Of a stretch of 64,000 nucleotides of DNA, positions 61,601 through 64,000 are shown one piece after another. The position numbers and the translations under genes were made by a program. Position 1 is the first letter of the stretch; every line of letters begins with the position of its first letter. The notes under the pieces were generated by a model. The model was not told the DNA's origin. It did not search any database and saw only the letters and a list, made by a program, of their open reading frames with translations. The stretch spans positions 22,228,001 to 22,292,000 of the forward strand of contig CM063288.1 of the NCBI GenBank assembly GCA_032173965.1. The letters run 5' to 3'. The stretch is from Sitta carolinensis. Its lineage: Eukaryota; Chordata; Aves; Passeriformes; Sittidae.

Positions 61601-62149
61601 AATTGTACTTCCTGGTGCTATGGTTTAAATCAGATTTTGAGAAATCCATTATGATGCATCTGTTTAAAATATCAAGGGGAAGCACAATTCAATAACACCA
61701 AATGTACAAAAGCGAGGGCTGTGAATTAATGCTGCCTCTCCTGCTTAACTCACTGCCATCTCGTGTTACAGCGTCATTGACACACAGTTTCACATCTAAA
61801 ACGTCTCATGAACTGTAAATAGCCAGTCGTGCCTTTGAATGTCTTCCCATGCCCTTGCATCATCTAGATCAGACCCGGTGGTCTTACATAGAGTAATCCA
61901 ACCGTGTTGATTTTAAGATAATATTTGAGTTGAGTTATGCTTTAGTTACAGGAAATCAAAATGTTACATACCTATTTGTCTTTTTGGCAGTTTATACTTT
62001 GTGTTGCCATTTATATTACCTGGAGAAAAGCCCCCCAGATAACCCACTCAAATCATTTGTAGAGGAGCTAATTTCTATTTCTTCTAAAGCCAATTTTAAA
62101 TTTCCTCCATATGGCTGATACAAAGTATTGTGAGGCAGTTGATGAAAAC
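58642..62149. other. Single-copy DNA, no gene recognised
   Basis: This block holds a 142-codon + frame at 59245-59673 and shorter frames at 59950-60616, none with a known domain. Within the first, an acceptor-like tgtctgctacag (ending at 59296) and a donor-like CTGG followed by GTAAGA (59372) bracket a 75-base segment. One of its frames has an immediate stop. The stretch 61740-62110 lacks repeats and may be conserved noncoding sequence. The block is otherwise unremarkable. Confidence 0.45.
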
Positions 62150-62245
62150 GTGGCTCCAATGAAGTCAGTGAGTTTTGTGACTGACTTCAGGAGAGCCAAG
62201 ATTTCATCCATTATCTCTTTCTGTAGCATAGGGTCCAGCTGTATT
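62150..62245. repeat. Possible ancient amniote repeat remnant
   Basis: tgaagtcagtgagttttgtg, then gacttcaggagagccaagat and ttcatccatt, resemble an old dispersed amniote sequence in which gacttcaatgg motifs precede ggatttcaccc. The internal pair of gacttca/tgaagtc motifs is weakly palindromic. Sequence decay leaves the family uncertain. Confidence 0.35.
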
Positions 62246-62251
62246 GCAGCT

Positions 62252-62275
62252 AAAAAAAAAAAAAAAAAAAAAAAA
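62252..62275 (+). repeat. Poly(A) tract, 24 bases
   Basis: An uninterrupted run of 24 A followed by A-rich sequence (gtaaaaataaaaatcc). No retrocopy body is recognised to its left, apart from the possible old repeat remnant. Confidence 0.95.
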
Positions 62276-64000
62276 GTAAAAATAAAAATCCATCAACAAA
62301 AGACTGAAGCTATTAATCAACCTAGAAAGATCTGGTTAATGCATTGCAAGTTAGGCCTCTATTGGATGGTGCGTGCCTTTAAATTCTGCAGGCATTTAAA
62401 GAAACCTTGCCAGAAAAGTGCCACATGTGCAGCTCCAGTCGCGGAGCCCAGATAATGTCCATCCTGCCTATGTAGGTATCACACTCTGCTGTAACTGGGC
62501 TTTCCTTCCTCACCCTCTGAGGCCCTTCTGACAGGCAGACTGCAAACTTCCCTAGGCAGAGCTCCAGTGTTTGCTTGTCACAGCTGGAGCTGCAAGGCAA
62601 TGTCGGATTCTGAAAGGACCAGGGATGAAGCTGGATGTAAACAACAGGAGTTCCAGCCTTGTCTGATGCAGTGTCAGACATCTGCCCATTGAACCTTTAT
62701 TATGTACATTTAAGCATAACTTACACCGCCTGGTGTATCTTTATTTTTTGGATTTTACATCACATTAAGCTGATATAAAAATTCCATTGTGGAAGTAATG
62801 CTGCATACTCAAAACCACCCATCACAAATTAGAATTCTAAATTTAGGAAAAAAAGTTTCTCTTACAACTGCCACACACATAAGCATGTACCCCGATTCCT
62901 GTTCATAAACCCCAGAGAACAAACGGGATTCTTCATGTCGTGATATTGTACAAGTACTTGCTCAGGCAGAGAGCAGCACAAAATAGCAAACAGCTGATCA
63001 ACCAGATGACAGAGTTATGTTTTTAAGACCATATTTAAAAATAAAAGTGGTCTGCACACCATAGCCTAAAGCCCTAAAGAGGGAATTCCCAGAAATGTTT
63101 CCAAAATCCAACAAATATTAGTTCTGATTCTGAAAAGCCTTTCAGTAAAGCAAACTAACTCCAAACCCCTTCATTTCACAGAAGAACTGTTCAAAGTTAT
63201 GCAGGCGCGCACACACCTTAGCCACATGTATGTGGAATTCTGTAGTGCTTTGCTGACTTTTTAATTCATCTAAGTTCAAAGCTTTGATCACAGTGCTGCT
63301 ACACTTTCTGCTTGCATTTTTGCAGCCCTTACATTATATTTGGTGAGAGAAGACTTAAAATTTAATTAGAGAGAAAAGAAAATCATTATTTAGCTTTCAT
63401 TGAAAACGTGTGTGTTTCCATAGATGGTGTAGAGCTCAGGTTCTTAAAAAATGCAGTAGACAACGTGATGTGGTAATTTTCTTCTGCTTAAAATGTACAA
63501 CTTTCTAGGAGCATTAGTAACCGCAGTCATAACTGTAAAATTATGGAAGATTTATATAAAAATATGAGATAGAAGAAAAGGAAGTTTTTTGCTGCTTTTC
63601 CAAATGTATTTTATTTCTTTAATTTGTCAGTAAATATATATATGAATTACCAAGTAATATCCCATTGTCTTAATCAGAGGTGATGAACATAAGGGTATAC
63701 AAAACATTTTGAGTTTTGAATCAGAGAGATAAATATACATTTTAAAGCTGTATGGTCTGCACATGCACAGATCCAATTATGTCCAAACAGAAATACCTAT
63801 TTTTAGAAACCAGCCTTAATTTAAGACAGCCCAACTAAAGCAAGCACTGCTCTATACTATACCTACAACTTTCCCGTTCATTCAGATGTCTCAAAACAAA
63901 GAACAATACTGTTTCTGTTTTTCTTTGTAACCCTGCCTTAATACACGGTGTAGAGATTCAAAGCACCTGAAATGCAGAGAGTTGTTAGAATTCCTGCTAG
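62276..64000. other. Single-copy AT-rich DNA, no gene recognised
   Basis: No exon, transposon or CpG-rich segment is evident. A TCF/LEF-like CTTTGATC string occurs near 63281, and AT-rich stretches near 63540-63660 hold common TATA-like strings without other promoter signs. Confidence 0.55.

Noticed and set aside
1..64000. CRISPR arrays, bacterial operons, phage genes, telomeric arrays or microRNA genes
   Set aside because: No regularly spaced direct repeats, operon-like gene packing, TTAGGG arrays, or sequence matching the conserved microRNAs I could recall.
1..64000. Intact endogenous retrovirus
   Set aside because: I saw no paired long terminal repeats, primer-binding site or polymerase-like frame. 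The skewed block at 4060-5560 is not enough evidence.

Overview
This is a 64 kb stretch of vertebrate nuclear DNA, most likely from a bird, or failing that another reptile. Three blocks (14281-14520, 18440-19210 and 38741-39145) read as 3' portions of CR1 LINEs, the dominant retrotransposon of birds and reptiles. One is a fairly recognisable avian-type copy and two are old, heavily decayed copies. A MIR/CORE-SINE-like remnant at 32050-32155 and a tRNA-like palindromic remnant near 32983-33061 are also typical of old amniote DNA. I saw no Alu or L1. Most of the window is AT-rich single-copy sequence with simple repeats, as expected of intergenic or intronic DNA. There is no bacterial gene organisation, operon or CRISPR array.

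Layout. 1-5.6 kb: no recognisable gene; 4.06-5.56 kb is strikingly pyrimidine-rich on the + strand. 5.64-5.78 kb: a candidate TATA-type promoter and short first exon on the minus strand. 5.8-13.7 kb: nothing recognisable. 13.735-14.275 kb: the one strong landmark, a very GC- and CpG-dense island with a GC box, a consensus YY1 site and a 60-bp-period duplication carrying two perfect cAMP-response elements. A minus-strand CR1 abuts its right edge. 14.7-32 kb: single-copy sequence with two small CpG clusters (16.3 and 22.5 kb), an old CR1 and long poly(T) tracts. 32-39.2 kb: SINE-like fossils and another old CR1. 39.2-64 kb: single-copy sequence with a (AC)29 microsatellite and several splice-bounded open stretches that I can only offer as exon candidates.

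I could not recognise a single protein-coding exon by its product. The open frames in the window are mostly 60-170 codons, lack recognisable domains, and overlap on both strands, so I treat them as chance. The island almost certainly marks the 5' end of a transcript, protein-coding or lncRNA. The YY1 orientation favours rightward transcription, but its exons are not evident and a divergent or leftward transcript is possible.

I found no convincing previously undescribed biological system. The observations most worth a second look are the duplicated CRE module, the TATA/ETS/splice-donor arrangement at 5.6-5.8 kb, the CR1 abutting the CpG island, and a few splice-bounded open segments near 42.9 and 49.8-52.9 kb.
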